DNA of 64,000 nt, taken from assembly GCA_020056965.1 (NCBI GenBank), contig JAGVGT010000031.1:1-64000 (forward strand), read 5' to 3'. The position numbers were made by a program, and so were the translations under genes. Origin of the DNA: Deltaproteobacteria bacterium (GTDB lineage: Bacteria > Desulfobacterota > Desulfobulbia > Desulfobulbales > JAGXFP01). This document shows, piece by piece, positions 26,216 through 35,181 of the stretch; the stretch's first letter is position 1; the number at the start of each line of letters is the position of its first letter. The notes beneath the pieces were generated by a model. That model saw only the letters and a list, made by a program, of their open reading frames with translations, was not told the DNA's origin and ran no database searches.

Positions 26216-27826
26216 ATGTTCCGACCCCCTCATATTGGGCCCCGCCGGGGCGAACCGTTGCCGGAGAGTTGCGATGTGGTGGTGATCGGGGCGGGCGCCG
26301 GCGGTCTGACCGCCGCGGCGTTACTCTCCCAAGCCGGCCTGGCCACGGTAGTGCTGGAAAGCGACTCCCAGACCGGCGGCTACCTGGCCGGCTTTAAGCG
26401 CTCCGGCTTCTCGTTCAACACCTCGATCGAGTGGCTCAACCAGTGCGGGCCCGGCGGTTTCGTTTACCAGTTGTTCGCCAGTCTCGATGGCGGCCCCCCG
26501 CCCGAATGCCCCCAGATGCAACGCATCCGCCGTTTTAAAAGCGATTCCTACGATTACCTGTTGACCTCCAACCCCGATGAACTGCGGGATTGCCTGCTGC
26601 GCGATTTTCCTGGCGACGCGGCCGGAATCCGGGCCTTTTTCCGCGATGCGGAACGGCTCGGCCGACGCCTGGCCGTCCTGGACCGCAACATCATGGGGTC
26701 GGAGACCCTGACCTTTACCGAAAAGGTCGGGCGGACCCTGCGCGGCTTCTACTGGGCCCTGCCGATCATCAAGTATGTGCTGACCCCGGTCGATCGCGGC
26801 CTGCGCCGCTACTTCGGGACATCGGGCGCCGAGCAGGTTTTCGGCACCCACCAGACGATGATGTCGGTGATGGTCTCGGTCGGCTGGGCCTACGCTGGTA
26901 ATTTCCAGGCCTGTCCCAAGGGCGGCAGCCGGACTCTGGCCCTCTGGCTGGCTGAACGGATCAAGGCGGCCGGCTCGCAGATCGTGCTGAACCAGCGGGT
27001 TGCGCGGGTGCTGCTGGACGAGCGGCAAGAGGCCTGCGGAGTCGAACTGGCCGACGGCCGCACCATCCGCGCCCGCTACGTCATCGCCGCCTGCGATATC
27101 CGCAAGCTCTACGAAGAGATGCTGCCGCCCGGCACGGTGCCGCCCCGCCTGCTCAAGGCGCTGCGGGAGGCTGAAATCTATCACTCCTGTTTCAGTATCT
27201 TTATCGGGCTGGACTGCGAGTCGTCCGCCCTGGGCTTTGGCGGCGAGGCGGTGAACCTGACCCGCAGCGGCCTGAACCGGGCCGACCACAGCGGCGGCGA
27301 CCCGCACCGGACGATCATCACGGTACTCTCCCCCTCGGTGCTCGATCCAACCCTGGCGCCGCCGGGCAAGGGCACCCTGATCATCCACTGCCCGGCCTAC
27401 CTCGATTACCAGAAGCAGTGGCAGACCGGGGCGGGGCTAAGCCGGGGCGCGGAGTATCTGGCGGCCAAGCGGGAGTTCGCCGAGATCCTGCTGGACCGCC
27501 TTGAGGCCACCTTCGTGCCCAACCTGCGCCAACACATCGAGGTCATGGAAATCGCCACCCCGGTCACTTACTGGCGCTACACCGGCAACACCATGGGTTC
27601 AATTTCCGGGGTCAAACCCACGGTCCGGAACGTCCGGGCCGGGGTGGCCCATTACCAGACCCCGGTGGGGCGGCTCCTGCTGGGCGGCCACTGCGGCGAG
27701 TACGGCGGCGGGGTGCCGATGGCGGTCCGGGCGGCGGCCAACGCCAGCCTGATCGTCCTTAAGGACCTGAACCCCGCGGGCTATTCCCGCTTAAAGTCGG
27801 TGGTAAACGATCCCCTGGAGAGTTGA
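26216..27826 (+). CDS. FAD-dependent oxidoreductase, phytoene desaturase/CrtISO-like
   Basis: A 536-residue flavoprotein of the carotenoid desaturase/isomerase and retinol saturase superfamily. The N-terminal FAD motif is VVVIGAGAGGLTAAALLSQA, followed by GGYLAGFKRSGFSFNTSIEW. Near the C terminus is GGHCGEYGGGVPMAVRAA, which closes the FAD site. ATG 26216 places the dinucleotide fold close to the N terminus as usual; GTG 26168 is an alternative. Neither has a clear Shine-Dalgarno sequence. No other carotenoid genes are nearby, so the substrate is open. Confidence 0.85.
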   Translation: MFRPPHIGPRRGEPLPESCDVVVIGAGAGGLTAAALLSQAGLATVVLESDSQTGGYLAGFKRSGFSFNTSIEWLNQCGPGGFVYQLFASLDGGPPPECPQMQRIRRFKSDSYDYLLTSNPDELRDCLLRDFPGDAAGIRAFFRDAERLGRRLAVLDRNIMGSETLTFTEKVGRTLRGFYWALPIIKYVLTPVDRGLRRYFGTSGAEQVFGTHQTMMSVMVSVGWAYAGNFQACPKGGSRTLALWLAERIKAAGSQIVLNQRVARVLLDERQEACGVELADGRTIRARYVIAACDIRKLYEEMLPPGTVPPRLLKALREAEIYHSCFSIFIGLDCESSALGFGGEAVNLTRSGLNRADHSGGDPHRTIITVLSPSVLDPTLAPPGKGTLIIHCPAYLDYQKQWQTGAGLSRGAEYLAAKREFAEILLDRLEATFVPNLRQHIEVMEIATPVTYWRYTGNTMGSISGVKPTVRNVRAGVAHYQTPVGRLLLGGHCGEYGGGVPMAVRAAANASLIVLKDLNPAGYSRLKSVVNDPLES

Positions 27827-27944
27827 CCGGGCGGTTTGGAAAAGGTAAAAAATAGGCAGGCTGCTGATTACTCACCTTCATCAACCAGCAGCCATCGGTC
27901 TAAACCCCGATTTCAGTCTTAGACTAAAAACCTGAGAATAAACC

Positions 27945-28823
27945 ATGGACCATCGCACACTGAAAGGTCGGCCCCCTTATCCCTTCGAGACCATCGGGGT
28001 GGCGGTGGCCTTTTCGCCAAGACTGGAGATGGTGCTGGGCGAGGCCCGGCGCCTGGCCGCCACCTTCGGCGCCCGACTGGTGCTGATTCACGTCGGGGAC
28101 CGCACGGAGGCCAAGGAGGCGCTGCTTCGGCAGACCATGGCCACGGCGGGGCTGGACGACCCGGAAATCCCGGTGGTCTGGCGGGAGGGCGATCCGGTCT
28201 CCCGGTTGCTCGAAACCTGCAAGGACAACACCGTCGATCTCCTGATCCTCGGGGCCAGGCGGCGGGAAAACATGCTGCGCTATTATCTCGGCTCGGTGGC
28301 CCGGGGCTTGAGCCGGGCCGCCAAATGCTCGCTGCTCCTGCTCACCGAGCCGCAGGCGGCCGGTAGTTCCTTCAGGAAGATCGTAGTCAGCGGCGTGGTC
28401 AACCCCAAGACCATTTTCACCATGAACACCGCCGTTTATCTGGCCCGCGAACTGGGCGGCCGGGAGATGACGGTGGTCACCGAGTCCGACCAGCCCGGTC
28501 TGGCCATGGCCGTGGCCGAAGATAGCCGGGCCGGCGAGGCCATGCACTTCAAGGACCAGGCCACCAGCGCCGAGGCCGCGCAGACCCATGCCATGGTCGG
28601 TCTCTGTTCACCGGGCGAAATCCGCATCACCGAGAAAGTCATCCACGGTCGGGCCGGGTACGCGATCCGCCAATACGCCGAGCACAACCACGCCGACCTG
28701 CTGGTCCTGAATTCACCGGACAGCCGTTACGGCCTGATCGACCGCATCTTCACCCACGGGATGGAGTACATCCTGGAGGACCTGCCCTGCAATATGCTGA
28801 TTGTCCATTCCCGCCTCTCTTGA
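27945..28823 (+). CDS. Universal stress protein, tandem UspA domains
   Basis: A 292-residue cytoplasmic protein with two Usp folds. The first covers about 15-140 and ends LILGARRRENMLRYYLGSVA...CSLLLL, resembling the nucleotide-binding loop and GSVA segment. The second covers about 145-290 and ends LLVLNSPDSRYGLIDRIF...DLPCNMLIVHSRL. It precedes a CPA2-type antiporter gene by 60 bp in the same direction. Usp domains are often encoded beside or fused to such transporters, so it may sense nucleotide status for the antiporter. Confidence 0.87.
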   Translation: MDHRTLKGRPPYPFETIGVAVAFSPRLEMVLGEARRLAATFGARLVLIHVGDRTEAKEALLRQTMATAGLDDPEIPVVWREGDPVSRLLETCKDNTVDLLILGARRRENMLRYYLGSVARGLSRAAKCSLLLLTEPQAAGSSFRKIVVSGVVNPKTIFTMNTAVYLARELGGREMTVVTESDQPGLAMAVAEDSRAGEAMHFKDQATSAEAAQTHAMVGLCSPGEIRITEKVIHGRAGYAIRQYAEHNHADLLVLNSPDSRYGLIDRIFTHGMEYILEDLPCNMLIVHSRLS

Positions 28824-28883
28824 CCGGCGGCGTTCCTCCGGCCGGGCCGGAATCGATAATCGTTCACCAGGAATTGTAGCCCC

Positions 28884-30179
28884 ATGGCCAGATTGACCCA
28901 TAACGACCTGATCGTCCTGCTGCTGGCCATCAGCACCATGCTGATCATGTCGCGGATGGTGGGCGAGCTGGGCAAGAAGATCGGGCTGCCCATGGTCATG
29001 GGCGAACTGCTGGTCGGCATCGGGCTAGGGCCGACCCTGCTGGGGGCCTGCTTTCCCGGCGCCTACGCCTACCTCTTTCCCTTTACCGCCAGCGCCGGTT
29101 TCTCCCTGGCCCTGGACGGCATTCTCTCCCTGTCGGTGATCATGCTGCTGTTCGTGGCCGGCCTGGAACTCCAGCTCTCCCAGGTGGTCCGCCACGGGAA
29201 GGTCGCCATCTATACCGGCTTCGGCAGTATGGTTTTGCCCTCCGTGACCGGCTTCGCGGTGGCCTACTTGTTCCCCCAGTGGTTCGGGGTCCAGGCCGGT
29301 AGCACCAACCACCTGCTCTTCGCCCTCTTCCTGGGCACCGCCATGGCCATCTCCGCCCTGCCGGTAATCGCCCGCATCCTCCTGGACCTGAAGCTCTTCA
29401 AGACTGAGGTCGGCATGGTGATCATCTCGGCCGCCATCTTCAATGACGTGGTGGGCTGGCTGGTCTTTTCCTTCATCCTCTCGATGGTGGCCCGGGACGG
29501 CGGCGGCAGCAGCGAGGTCGGCGCGACCATCGTCTACATCGTCGCCTTCAGCGTTTTCATGCTGACGGTGGGGCGCTTCCTCTGCAACCGCGCCCTGCCC
29601 TGGGTCCAGACCAAACTCTCCTGGCCGGGCGGGGTGCTGGCCTTGAGTCTCGGGTTGTGCCTGCTCTCGGCCGCCTTCACCGAGTCAATCCGCATCCACG
29701 CCATCCTCGGCGCCTTCATCGCCGGGATCGCCATCGGCGATTCCGCCCACCTGCGCGAGCACGCCCGGGTGATCATGCACCAGTTCGTCACCAACTTCTT
29801 CGCGCCGCTGTTCTTCGTCTCGATTGGCCTGAAGGTCAATTTCCTCCAGCACTTCGACTGGCTGATCGTCTCGATCGTCCTGGTCCTGGCCTTTGTCGGC
29901 AAGGTGGCCGGGGCCAGCCTGGGCGCCCGGCTGGGCGGCATGGGCAGCCGCCACGCCCTGGCGGTCGGCTTCGGCCTGAACGCCCGCGGGGCCATGGAGA
30001 TCATCCTCGGCAGCCTGGCCTACGAGGCCGGTTTGATCAGCCAAACCGTCTTCGTGGCCCTGGTGGTGATGGCGCTGGTGACCAGTATCGCCAGCGCCCC
30101 GCTGATGCGCTATTTTCTGGACGACGCCCGAGAGCCTGGAAGCACGTCGGCCATTACCCCTTCGACCGGCCTGTCCTGA
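28884..30179 (+). CDS. Cation:proton antiporter (CPA2/KefB-type membrane domain)
   Basis: A 431-residue membrane protein with about 12-13 helices and no C-terminal TrkA-N domain. Family features are KIGLPMVMGELLVGIGLGPT, the paired-residue region SAAIFNDVVGWLVFSFI, AILGAFIAGIAIGDSAHLRE and AVGFGLNARGAMEIILGSLA. It probably exchanges sodium or potassium for protons in the inner membrane. The Usp gene 60 bp upstream may be its regulator. The ion specificity cannot be read from sequence. Confidence 0.92.
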   Translation: MARLTHNDLIVLLLAISTMLIMSRMVGELGKKIGLPMVMGELLVGIGLGPTLLGACFPGAYAYLFPFTASAGFSLALDGILSLSVIMLLFVAGLELQLSQVVRHGKVAIYTGFGSMVLPSVTGFAVAYLFPQWFGVQAGSTNHLLFALFLGTAMAISALPVIARILLDLKLFKTEVGMVIISAAIFNDVVGWLVFSFILSMVARDGGGSSEVGATIVYIVAFSVFMLTVGRFLCNRALPWVQTKLSWPGGVLALSLGLCLLSAAFTESIRIHAILGAFIAGIAIGDSAHLREHARVIMHQFVTNFFAPLFFVSIGLKVNFLQHFDWLIVSIVLVLAFVGKVAGASLGARLGGMGSRHALAVGFGLNARGAMEIILGSLAYEAGLISQTVFVALVVMALVTSIASAPLMRYFLDDAREPGSTSAITPSTGLS

Positions 30180-30217
30180 GCCAAATCGAGGCCAGAGATC
30201 GGCAGCACCCATAGCTT

Positions 30218-31033
30218 TTGATCGTAGAGAGCAATGTTAATTTTGGATACCGGCCCTTGAAAACGATTGTTCTCCAGTCATATCGCACCCATGACATCCC
30301 GAACTGGATTTCCACTTGCCTGCGCTCAGTGGCGGAATGGTCAAGGCAGTTCGGTTTTGACTATGTCCTCACCGGCGACGAATTTTTCGATTATGCGCCG
30401 CCTTGGGTGAGGAAGCGCTGTGGCAAGCAGATTTTTCCAGTCACTGATCTGGCTCGCCTGATTCTTCTGCAAGACTATCTTAGGCGGGGGTACGACCGGG
30501 TGGTCTGGCTCGATGCCGACATAATAATTTTTGCCCCCCATCGGCTAAAAGTAGACACCAGGGCAGGTTACGCCTTCAGCCACGAGGTCATGCTGGGAGA
30601 ATTTCCCGACGGCCGGGTCCGCCTGTCCGCCCCGAGCATCAACAACGCAGCCATGGTTTTTGAGAAGAACCACCCCATGCTGGAATTTTATCGTTTCGCA
30701 GCCGAAGCCATCCTCCATCATGCGCCGCCCGGCGAGATAGAGCGCACGGCCATCGGACCACAATTTCTGGTCAGACTCCACCAAGCCATGCCCCTTGAGC
30801 GCCTGACTTCCGTGGGTCTCTTTACCAGTAAGCTGATCGAAGACATTGCCAAGGGCGGCACCCAGTTGTTTGCCAGATATGCCCGTCAGTTCGGCTACCC
30901 CATGGCGGCCGCCAACCTGTGCCATTTCACGCATCATTTCGCCGATAGCGCCGAGCGCCAAAAACTCGACCCTCTTTTCGAGTTGGCGATCGATAAGCTG
31001 CTGGCAACGCAAGGACGAATCGCGCCGTCCTGA
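30218..31033 (+). CDS. Glycosyltransferase-like protein with DxD motif
   Basis: I read this as a nucleotide-sugar-dependent transferase fold: VVWLDADIIIFAPHRL has the DxD-type metal motif after the substrate-binding region FPVTDLARLILLQDYLRRGY. There is no signal peptide or membrane helix. The start is uncertain: TTG 30218 (MIVESNVNFGYRPLKTIVLQ) opens the frame, and TTG 30257 is a shorter option. It stands between the antiporter and the UshA-like tetrahaem gene without obvious functional links. Donor and acceptor are unknown. Confidence 0.65.
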   Translation: MIVESNVNFGYRPLKTIVLQSYRTHDIPNWISTCLRSVAEWSRQFGFDYVLTGDEFFDYAPPWVRKRCGKQIFPVTDLARLILLQDYLRRGYDRVVWLDADIIIFAPHRLKVDTRAGYAFSHEVMLGEFPDGRVRLSAPSINNAAMVFEKNHPMLEFYRFAAEAILHHAPPGEIERTAIGPQFLVRLHQAMPLERLTSVGLFTSKLIEDIAKGGTQLFARYARQFGYPMAAANLCHFTHHFADSAERQKLDPLFELAIDKLLATQGRIAPS

Positions 31034-31071
31034 TCTTGAAGTCGCCTTTGAACAAGGAGAACCGGTTATCG

Positions 31072-32607
31072 ATGCGTAAATATTTCTTGCTGATCTTGCT
31101 GTTAGTTCTGGTCGGACCGGCGCAAGCAGCCCCGGCCCCGCAAAGTTTTCTGGTCCTCTATTCCAACGATGTCCAGGGCGAGACCGAGCCCTGCGGCTGA
31201 AAAACCAATCAGCTGGGCGGTCTGTCCAGAAAAGCGCAATACTTCGGGCAGATGAGCCGGACCAGTAAACTGCCGCTCCTCAAGCTGGACGGCGGCGGTC
31301 TGCTGTTCGAGCGGGTCATCTCCAACCCCCAGGAACTGGAACCGGCCAAGCTGGCCGCCGAGGGGCTGGTGTCGGCTTACAACCTGATCGGCATTGAGGC
31401 GGTCGGCGTGGGCGGGCGCGACCTGGCCGGCGGCCTGGATTTCCTGAAAACCCAGGCCGGACTGGCCAAGTTCGCCTGGCTGAGCGCCAATCTGGTCGAG
31501 CCGGCCAGCGGCAAGCCACTGTTCACACCCTTCATCTCCCGGACCCTCGGCGACACCCGGGTGGCGATCATCGGCATCACCTCCGGCCAACTCCCCGGTC
31601 TTGGGTTGCCGAGCGGGGCTGCGACCATTAAGCCTTGGGCACCGGTGCTGGCGCCGCTGGTGGCCGAACTGGCCCGCAGTCATGACTTCCTGGTCCTGCT
31701 CACCGATCTATCGCCCGCCGAGTGCGGTGGCGTGGCCCGCCAGTTTCCGGCCCTCAACCTGATCATCAACGCCGGTGGCGACACCTATAACCAACCCCCC
31801 AAGACCCTTGGCCCCACCACCCTGCTGGCGGCGACCGGCCGGCAGGGTAAATATACCGGAACCCTGGAGATCACCTGGAGCCGGGGCGGCCGCTGGGGCG
31901 AAGGAGAAAACCAGTTTAAGGCCCTGCAGGACAAGGATACGGAGTTGCTGCGCACCAGTAAGCAATTGGTGGAAATCGGCAGCCAGCCGGAACTGGCAAG
32001 CCAGGCCGGCAACCTGCGGCGGCGACAGACCCTGCTCCAGGAGGAGATCGAGGGGCTGCGCACCGCCTTGGCAGGGGTAGAGATCGCCTTTTTCACCAAC
32101 ACCTTCACCGCCATGGCCGCCGCGGTCGGCGCGGAGCCGAAGGTGGCCGCCATCGTCGCCCAGGTCCGGGAACGGATCGGCGAACGGGGCCGGAAAAACG
32201 CAATGGCAAGCAGCACCACCGAGCCTGCGCCCCTGCCCGATTTCACCGGCTGGCGAACTTGCGCGGCCTGTCACCCCAAGGCGACGGCCCGCTGGCAGAG
32301 CACCAATCACGCCGGGGCCTACGCCACCCTGGTAAAAAAGGACCGCCAGTTCAATGTGAATTGCCTGATCTGTCACGTCACCGGCGGCGAGGCGGTCAGC
32401 ACCGACCGGCTCGCCACCCTCCCCCCGGAGTTGCAGGGGGTGGGCTGCGAGGTCTGTCACGGCCCGGGCCGCCGCCACGCCGAGGGGCATGAGAAGACCC
32501 GGCCGCGCCGGGTGCCCGAAACCCTCTGCCGAAACTGCCACGTCCCGGAGCATGACGGCCATTTCGAATACGCCCGGAATCTGGAAAAGATCCGATGCGA
32601 CCGCTGA
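31072..32607 (+). CDS. UshA-like periplasmic tetrahaem protein, predicted selenoprotein (UGA 31198)
   Basis: ATG 31072 (AAGGAGA upstream) begins a signal peptide ending near PAQAAPA, then YSNDVQGETEPCG, then an in-frame TGA at codon 43, then KTNQLGGLSRKAQ and an open frame to 32607. I read TGA as selenocysteine (a CG-Sec motif) because a hairpin 18 nt later has loop GGTCT. The middle (about 45-300) resembles the metallophosphatase/5'-nucleotidase (UshA) family. The end, about residues 390-511, holds four haem-binding motifs, CAACH, CLICH, CEVCH and CRNCH, in a cytochrome c554-like arrangement. Full length is 511 residues. If UGA is a stop, this is a broken gene, but no other lesion is present. 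Confidence 0.78.
31213..31229 (+). promoter_or_regulatory. Predicted bacterial SECIS hairpin (UshA-like gene)
   Basis: CTGGGC-GGTCT-GTCCAG forms a 6-bp stem (one G-T pair) whose 5-nt loop starts 18 nt after the UGA at 31198-31200. The loop GGUCU is the same as that of the E. coli fdhF SECIS bound by SelB. Confidence 0.68.
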
Positions 32608-32635
32608 TCAGGCCAAAGCGTTGGACAGAGGACCG

Positions 32636-32668
32636 GTAGGGACGGCTCGCCGAGCCGTCCGTTGTCCC
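32636..32668. repeat. Short palindromic repeat after the tetrahaem gene
   Basis: GACGGCTCGCCGAGCCGTC (32641-32659) is a near-perfect palindrome flanked by GGG and CCC, about 30 bp past the stop of the UshA-like gene. It has no T-run. It looks like a REP-type dispersed element that could also stop or stabilise transcripts. Confidence 0.5.
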
Positions 32669-32702
32669 AAGAGCAAAATGTTCTCAAGCTGAAATTGACT
32701 AG

Positions 32703-33881
32703 ATGACTCCCTTCCTCACCCTCTGCCTCACCGGCTTTCTGGCGATTTTCAGTTCCACTCTCTCGAAGAGTCCGGTGCTACCGCTTTTCGCCACCCACCT
32801 CGGCGCCGATCCTTCGCAGGTGGGGATGGTCGCGGCGGTTTCGGCCTTCACCGGCATCATCGCCAGCATCCCGGCCGGGATGCTCTCGGACCGCTGGGGC
32901 CGCCGGCGGATGCTGCTCATCTCGGCTCTGGTCTTCGCCTCGGCGCCACCCCTCTACCTGCTGGTGACCAATCTCTGGCAGCTGGCCCTGGTCCGCTTTT
33001 ACCACGGCTTTGCCACAGCCCTCTTCATCCCGGTCGCCCTGGCCCTGATCTACGACCTCTACCACCGGGAGCGCGGCGAACAAATGGGCTGGTTCTCGAC
33101 CGCCACCCTGCTGGGCCGCTTTCTCGCTCCGCTGGCGGGCGGGGCCTTGCTGGGCTGGCTGGTTGCCACCCCGGCCTTAAGCTTTAAGGCGGTATATGCC
33201 CTTTGCGCCTTGGGCGGGGCGGCGGCCCTGCTTCTGGCGCTAAAGCTCCCCGATACCCGCGCGGCAACGGACCACCAGCGGACCGGGGGCGACAGCCTCC
33301 GCGCCTTCCGCTCGGTCCTGGCCAACCGGGCGATCATGCTCACGGCCCTAATGGAAGCGGCCATTCTCTTCGCCTACGGCACCTTTGAGACCTTCCTGCC
33401 CCTGCATGCCAAAGCCCAGGGAATCAGCGCCTACGGGGTCGGAATCTTCCTTTCCGCGCAGCTGATCGTCCTGGCCCTGAGCAAGCCGATGTTTGGCCGC
33501 TTTTCCGACCGCCACGGCCGGCGGGGCCAGATCATCGGCGGCGCCCTGATCGGGGCAGTGGCCATGGCCGGATTCTCCAGATTCACCACCTTCTGGCCAC
33601 TGCTGCTGACCAGCGCGCTCTTTGGGATCAGCCTGTCGGTGCTGACCTCGGCCACCGCCGCCCGCATCGCCGACCTCTCCCGGCGAGAGACCTATGGCTC
33701 AGCCATGGGTATGCTCGGCTCGGTCATGGACATCGGCCACACCACCGGCCCGCTGGCGGCGGGATTGATCGCCACCGCCTACGGGTTCGGGATGTCTTTT
33801 GTCGGCGCATCAGTTATATTGGTGGCCGCCGCCGGACTGTTCGCCCTGGCCCCGGCCGGCCTGCCACCCGACCATCAATAA
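32703..33881 (+). CDS. MFS transporter
   Basis: A 392-residue major facilitator protein with about 12 membrane helices. The motif A loop after helix 2 reads GMLSDRWGRRRMLLISAL, and its second-half counterpart is FGRFSDRHGRRGQIIGGALI. These and the NTP-free structure fit a drug/solute:proton antiporter; the substrate is unknown. The stop codon overlaps ATG 33881, but the downstream secreted-protein gene more likely starts at 33899. Confidence 0.9.
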   Translation: MTPFLTLCLTGFLAIFSSTLSKSPVLPLFATHLGADPSQVGMVAAVSAFTGIIASIPAGMLSDRWGRRRMLLISALVFASAPPLYLLVTNLWQLALVRFYHGFATALFIPVALALIYDLYHRERGEQMGWFSTATLLGRFLAPLAGGALLGWLVATPALSFKAVYALCALGGAAALLLALKLPDTRAATDHQRTGGDSLRAFRSVLANRAIMLTALMEAAILFAYGTFETFLPLHAKAQGISAYGVGIFLSAQLIVLALSKPMFGRFSDRHGRRGQIIGGALIGAVAMAGFSRFTTFWPLLLTSALFGISLSVLTSATAARIADLSRRETYGSAMGMLGSVMDIGHTTGPLAAGLIATAYGFGMSFVGASVILVAAAGLFALAPAGLPPDHQ

Positions 33882-33898
33882 TGATTTGGAGCTCGACG

Positions 33899-34417
33899 AT
33901 GCGAAAATTATCCGCCCTTGGCCCGACTGTCCTGTTGACCATACTGCTGCTCCTGCCAGCCCTGAACAGCACCGCTACCGCCGCCGAAACCGGCATGGAG
34001 GAGCTGACCCGGATGGTGACCGCCTATGAGCTGTCCCTCGCCAAAGTCGAGGCCTACGGGGCGGTACTGGCCGGCATCGGCGACTGGGCCGAGGCCCATC
34101 CAGAGCAGGCCAAGACCTTGCGGGCCCGGGCACCCAAGGGGCTGACCGGCGTCGATACGGCCGCCGCGGTGATCGAGTCCGAGCCGGAACTAAAGTCCCT
34201 GCTCGACCAGCATCAACTGAGCGGCCACGATTTCGTGCTGATTCCCGCCGCCCTGCTACAGGCCCGGCTGGCGGCCCTGGGTGAGGCGCAGGGCCGCACC
34301 ATCACGCCCGGCCTGGTCAATCCCAAGAACCTGGCCCTGGCCAAGGACAAAGCGGAGCGGCTCGACGCGATCATGCATCAGGCGGCCGCCGACCGGGTCC
34401 GCGCCTTCGGGCGCTAG
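33899..34417 (+). CDS. Secreted protein with a domain shared with the propeller protein at 40-44 kb
   Basis: I do not recognise the family. ATG 33899 has GGAG 7 nt upstream. The 172-residue product has a signal peptide (MRKLSALGPTVLLTILLLLP, cleavage near ATAAE). The mature domain begins EELTRMVTAYELSLAKVEAY and includes LLDQHQLSGHDFVLIPAALL and ALGEAQGRTI. Residues about 40-172 align end to end with the last 139 residues of the 1440-residue protein at 40188-44510, with roughly half the positions identical by eye. The domain is all-helical by appearance and has no cysteines. It lies in a cluster of four same-strand envelope genes. Confidence 0.82.
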   Translation: MRKLSALGPTVLLTILLLLPALNSTATAAETGMEELTRMVTAYELSLAKVEAYGAVLAGIGDWAEAHPEQAKTLRARAPKGLTGVDTAAAVIESEPELKSLLDQHQLSGHDFVLIPAALLQARLAALGEAQGRTITPGLVNPKNLALAKDKAERLDAIMHQAAADRVRAFGR

Positions 34418-34458
34418 AGCGCCTGGCCCAGCCAAAGAGGAAGGGATTTCGAACCACC

Positions 34459-35181
34459 ATGAAACGATTTTTCCAGATCTTCCTGATTATCTTCGGGCTG
34501 CTCGCCTTGGGTCTGGTCATTTTTGTCGCCCTCCGCATCCGGGAGAACGACCAGAAAGCGGCGGTGCGCCAGGCCGAGGCCGAGCAGGTCCAGATCAGCC
34601 CGAGCGAGGCCCAACAGTTGGATCTGGGCGGCTTCCTGGAAAGCGATTTCCGGCAGCTGGCCGCACCGGTAGCCACCACCAATGGCCCCACCCCGGAGCA
34701 GTGGCGCGCCTTGGGCCAGGGCCTGGCTGTTGCCCCAGCGCTGGCGCGGTTGCTGCCGCCACAAGCGCCGGTGGTTTCGAGCGGCTTCGGCCCCATCCGC
34801 TACGCGGTTGGCCCGGAGGGTTGGCGGGTGCTGGTCGATTGCCGGCGCGAGGCAACCGCTTGCGCGCCGGTGGCGCTGGCGGCGGCCGCCCTGTCCGAGG
34901 CCGAGGCTGACGAGTTCCAGGAGCGCATCAACACCCTGGCACCGGAGGGAACCGCGGTGTATGGTGCCCTGCACGGTCGTAAAGGCACCGAGGGTATGGA
35001 CCAACTGATCACAGAAGGAAATGTTTCGATGATTTATAACGAATTCTGCGGCGAGTTGGGCTGCAACGGCAGCGTCACCTTCGCGGTGGACCATGCGCTG
35101 ATCAAGGTTGAGGGAAGCGGCGATCTGCAACCCTGGTTTACCGCCCTAGCCCGCAGCGGCGGGGAAGGGGGGAAACGGTGA
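34459..35181 (+). CDS. Membrane-anchored protein of unknown function
   Basis: A 240-residue protein with one N-terminal membrane helix (MKRFFQIFLIIFGLLALGLV) and a periplasmic remainder. Four cysteines (DCRREATACAP and EFCGELGCNGS) could form disulfides. I see no known domain. The stop overlaps the GTG start of the next gene by 4 bp, so the two are translationally coupled and probably act together in the envelope. Confidence 0.78.
   Translation: MKRFFQIFLIIFGLLALGLVIFVALRIRENDQKAAVRQAEAEQVQISPSEAQQLDLGGFLESDFRQLAAPVATTNGPTPEQWRALGQGLAVAPALARLLPPQAPVVSSGFGPIRYAVGPEGWRVLVDCRREATACAPVALAAAALSEAEADEFQERINTLAPEGTAVYGALHGRKGTEGMDQLITEGNVSMIYNEFCGELGCNGSVTFAVDHALIKVEGSGDLQPWFTALARSGGEGGKR

Noticed and set aside
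31198..31200. In-frame TGA read as a nonsense mutation
   Set aside because: The frame is otherwise intact on both sides, the sequence after the TGA keeps the family pattern, and a SECIS-like hairpin is correctly spaced. Two more such cases occur in the window.
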